Origin: JBCCXL01 sp039191605
Lineage (GTDB): Bacteria > Acidobacteriota > Thermoanaerobaculia > Multivoradales > JAHZIX01
NCBI GenBank assembly: GCA_039191605.1
Contig: JBCCXL010000010.1
Location: 158,954-222,953 of the forward strand
Reading direction: 5' to 3'
Length of the DNA: 64,000 nucleotides
In this document: in pieces, positions 61,411 to 64,000 of the stretch
How the letters are laid out: the number at the start of each line of letters is the position of its first letter
Numbering within the stretch: the stretch's first letter is position 1
Position numbers and translations under genes: made by a program
Notes under the pieces: generated by a model
The model's database searches: none
Seen by the model: only the letters and a program-made list of their open reading frames with translations
What the model was told of the DNA's origin: nothing

Positions 61411-62003
61411 GCCGAAATCGCCCGGAGGATTCCTCCACGCAAGCCGCAGCGCCCGCCGGCGGTATTCGATGGCTGCTGATCCTGCTGATGATCGTCGCCA
61501 CCGCCCTCGCCGCCCGGGTGGATCTTCCCGTCCCCGGCAGCCCGGTGCCGATCTCCGGCCAAACCCTCGCCGTGCTGCTCGCCGGCGGCTGGCTGGGGGC
61601 CCGCGACGGGGTGCTGGCGATGGCTCTCTACGTCGCCGCCGGTTCCATGGGCCTGCCGGTCTTCGCCGGCGGCGCCGCTGGCAGCGCCGTCCTGTTGGGG
61701 CCGAGCGGTGGATACCTCACCGGCTTCCTGGTGGCCGCCGGGCTGATGGGGATGGTGGAAGAGCGTCAGGGAAAGGTGGGTTTGAGTCCTCTGCGTCCCG
61801 TGCTCATCACTTTTCTCTTCGCGCTCCTCGCCCACGCTCTGATTCTGACTCTCGGCGGATTTCGGCTGGCGACGCTGTTCGGGCCCGAGTCGGCGTGGAG
61901 TGACGGCGTGCAGCCCTTCCTTGTCGGCGGGGTGATCAAGGCGGCCCTGGCGACTCTGTTGATCCGCTGGGCCGGCGGCCGCTGGCTGCCTCGTGCCCAG
62001 TGA
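61407..62003 (+). CDS. bioY: BioY biotin transporter subunit
   Basis: 198 residues with six hydrophobic helices. The BioY core is present: LARVDLPVPGSPVPISGQTLAVLLAGGWLG (in outline), then MALYVAAGSMGLPVFAGG and GPSGGYLTGFLVAA. BioY is the substrate-binding S component of ECF biotin importers and can work alone or with a shared EcfT/EcfA energy module; none is encoded here. It overlaps the VWFA gene (ATGA), so the two are cotranslated, although their functions have no obvious link. Confidence 0.93.
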   Translation: MSRNRPEDSSTQAAAPAGGIRWLLILLMIVATALAARVDLPVPGSPVPISGQTLAVLLAGGWLGARDGVLAMALYVAAGSMGLPVFAGGAAGSAVLLGPSGGYLTGFLVAAGLMGMVEERQGKVGLSPLRPVLITFLFALLAHALILTLGGFRLATLFGPESAWSDGVQPFLVGGVIKAALATLLIRWAGGRWLPRAQ

Positions 62004-62365
62004 ATTAAACACCGCCAGCGAGCGAAAGACTGCCAGCGAGCTAGACACTGAGGGTCCCGTCAGATCCATCGCTCTATCCCGCAGCCGCAACGAGGTCCAG
62101 CGCAAACGCCAAAACCATTGCAGCAACTTTGTAACGACCCGCCGGACTCGCTGTTCCTCGATCGATCTCCTTGATAGTTTTGCCCCGGCGCGATGTCTCC
62201 ATCGCGCCCCCAACAAACATCCCGAATATTCTGCTGCCTTCAGCCATAGAAGTCGCCCCTGGGGTCTTCTCTCTACCGGGCCGTTTCTCACCGGGCTCAT
62301 CCCCACGGTAACCCCTAGCCCAGAGAAAGACTCCCGCCCTCGGCGAACCCTTTTTCGGAGGAGTT
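62004..62365 (+). other. Intergenic region, no recognised feature
   Basis: 362 bases. A short direct repeat GCCAGCGAGC occurs twice (about 62015 and 62032). No gene, RNA or terminator with a U-run is supported. The ribosome site GGAGGA of the next gene is at 62357-62362. Confidence 0.4.
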
Positions 62366-64000
62366 ATGTCCTTTGCCCTTCCCCGCTTCGCCCCTCAGCG
62401 TAGCGCCTCGACACGCCGCCCTACGGCGTCCCTGACCCCGCGCAGGATCTCGATCCTGATCCTGGCCCTCGCCCTGCTCCCCTGGCTGGCTCCCGCCGCC
62501 GGAGCCCAGGCCCCCGCTGACCTCTTCATCAGCGAGTACATCGAGGGCGGAGGCAACAACAAAGCCATCGAGATCTACAACGGCACCGGCGCCGCCATCG
62601 ATCTCGGCGCGGGCAACTACCAGCTCCTCTTCTACTTCAACGGCTCCAGCTCCGCCGGCAACACCATCGACCTCACCGGCACGGTGAACGACGGCGATGT
62701 CTTCGTGTTGTCTGAAAACAACGCCAGCGCGGCGATCCTCGCCCTCGCCGACCAGACGGACAACGGCAGCTTCTACAACGGCGACGACGCCGTGGAGCTG
62801 AGGGCCAACGGCACCACCCTGGACGTCATCGGTCAGATCGGCGACGACCCCGGCTCTGCGTGGAGCAACGGCGGGGTCAGCACCCAGAACGACACCCTGC
62901 GCCGCAAGGCGGACATCTGCGACGGCGATACCGATGGCAGCAACGCCTTCGATCCTTCGGTGGAATGGGACGGCTTCCCTCAGGACAACATCGACAACCT
63001 CGGCGCCCACACCGCCAACTGCACCGCAGCGGCGCCGGTGATCAACGAGTTCGTGGCCAACCACACCAGCTCCGACACCAGCGAATTCGTCGAGATCTTC
63101 GGCGACGCCAACACCGACTACTCCGCCTTCACCATCCTCGAGATCGAGGGCGATAGCGCCGCCGGCACCATCGACGGCGTCTACACCGTCGGCACCACCG
63201 ACGCCAGCGGCTATTGGACCACCGGATTCCTCGACAATGAGTTCGAGAACGGATCCCTCACCATCCTGCTGGTGGAAGGCTTCACCGGATCTGCCGGCGA
63301 CGACCTCGACACCGACAACGACGGTCTGCTGGACGTCGCCCCCTGGAGTGAGCTGGTGGACAGCGTTTCGGTGGACGACGGCGGCGGCAGCGACGGCGCC
63401 TACGGAACCCCGGTGCTGGATGCCGCCTTCGACGGTGGCTCCTTCACCGTCGGCGGCGCCTCCCGCATTCCCAACGGCACCGACACCGACGACGCCAGCG
63501 ACTGGGTCCGCAACGACTTCGACGGCGACGGACTGCCCTGCTGCGGCGGCGCCACCGCCGACCCCGGCGAGGCCCTCAACACTCCGGCCGCCGAAAACGA
63601 GGTCGCCACGGCGATGGCCAGCGATCCAGTGATCAACGAATTCGTACTCAGCCATGCCGGTACTGACACCAGTGAATTCATCGAGATCTTCGGCGACGCC
63701 AGCACCGATTACAGCGCTCTCACCATCCTCCAGATCGAGGGCGACGGCAGTCTCGGCGAGATCGACGCCGAATACTCCGTCGGCACCACTGACGCCAACG
63801 GCTATTGGACCACCGGCTTCCTGGATAGCGAGTGGGAGAACGGCACCCTCACCATCCTGCTGGTGGAGGACTTCAACCCCGCCATGGAGGGCGGCCTGGA
63901 CCTCGACACCAACGACGACGGCACCCTGGACATCACCCCCTGGAGCCGCATCGTCGACGCGGTGGGCATCAGCGACGGCGGCGGCTCCGACGCCACCTAC
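62366..64000 (+). CDS. Secreted lamin-tail-domain protein, 3' partial
   Basis: 545 codons are open to the last base, so the C-terminus is beyond the window. The ATG has GGAGGAG five bases upstream. After a signal peptide (SILILALALLPWLAPAAGAQ) comes a lamin-tail-like domain (DLFISEYIEGGGNNKAIEIYNGTGAAIDL ... VELRANGTTLDVIGQIG). At least two large repeats follow, each starting PVINEFV and containing TSEFVEIFGDA, ILEIEGD, YWTTGFLD and LTILLVE. LTD domains of this kind often precede an extracellular endonuclease/phosphatase domain, which would lie outside the window if present. Rich in Asp/Gly, no cysteines in the repeats apart from CC in PCCGG, probably calcium-binding. Confidence 0.9.
   Translation, partial: MSFALPRFAPQRSASTRRPTASLTPRRISILILALALLPWLAPAAGAQAPADLFISEYIEGGGNNKAIEIYNGTGAAIDLGAGNYQLLFYFNGSSSAGNTIDLTGTVNDGDVFVLSENNASAAILALADQTDNGSFYNGDDAVELRANGTTLDVIGQIGDDPGSAWSNGGVSTQNDTLRRKADICDGDTDGSNAFDPSVEWDGFPQDNIDNLGAHTANCTAAAPVINEFVANHTSSDTSEFVEIFGDANTDYSAFTILEIEGDSAAGTIDGVYTVGTTDASGYWTTGFLDNEFENGSLTILLVEGFTGSAGDDLDTDNDGLLDVAPWSELVDSVSVDDGGGSDGAYGTPVLDAAFDGGSFTVGGASRIPNGTDTDDASDWVRNDFDGDGLPCCGGATADPGEALNTPAAENEVATAMASDPVINEFVLSHAGTDTSEFIEIFGDASTDYSALTILQIEGDGSLGEIDAEYSVGTTDANGYWTTGFLDSEWENGTLTILLVEDFNPAMEGGLDLDTNDDGTLDITPWSRIVDAVGISDGGGSDATY

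Noticed and set aside
62315..63655. Leftward frame of 446 codons at the right edge
   Set aside because: Antisense to the lamin-tail-domain gene; the translation is Val/Gly/Ala-rich without a family, while the rightward frame has a signal peptide, ribosome site and domain repeats.

Overview
This 64 kb, GC-rich stretch most likely comes from an Acidobacteriota chromosome. Two large FtsX/MacB-type orphan permeases of the acidobacterial ADOP type sit at 1-2022 and 53988-56399. A VWFA-related protein of the type common in acidobacteria is at 60184-61410, and there are many secreted, modular, lipoprotein-type products. I saw no tRNA, rRNA or CRISPR. The assignment is an inference from gene content.

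Layout. 1-12.5 kb: end of an ADOP permease, an unknown protein, a short-repeat patch, an unusual amidohydrolase, rsgA with a hexamer repeat behind it, a VWA surface protein, a CpcT/CpeT-like protein, a secreted M64 peptidase, a decayed alpha/beta hydrolase, a DUF433/DUF5615-type toxin-antitoxin pair and a small orphan protein. 13-20.6 kb: a tightly packed RND efflux operon (TolC-like protein with a fused periplasmic-binding domain, adaptor, pump, TetR), preceded by a palindromic operator and a promoter. 20.6-25.5 kb: a secreted lectin-like protein, a membrane protein and an IS3-family insertion sequence.

25.5-41 kb is the most interesting part: a polymorphic-toxin region read leftward. A 1357-residue secreted adhesin-like protein, a 217-residue secreted accessory protein, a 1764-residue Sec-type RHS protein and a small putative immunity gene follow each other with stop/start overlaps or near-contact. 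A second, shortened copy of the RHS gene follows with its own, different putative immunity gene. Its accessory gene has been replaced by a frameshifted lipoprotein remnant. The two RHS C-termini look like related toxin domains.

41-64 kb: an IPTL-CTERM-like surface protein, a phosphodiesterase-TPR lipoprotein, a glutamate-receptor-like potassium channel, a receiver-PATAN-DegV fusion, a GH13 glycosidase plus glgC pair (storage polysaccharide), a second ADOP permease followed by two tandem ATP-grasp-like paralogues, a VWFA/bioY pair, and a lamin-tail-domain secreted protein that runs off the right edge.
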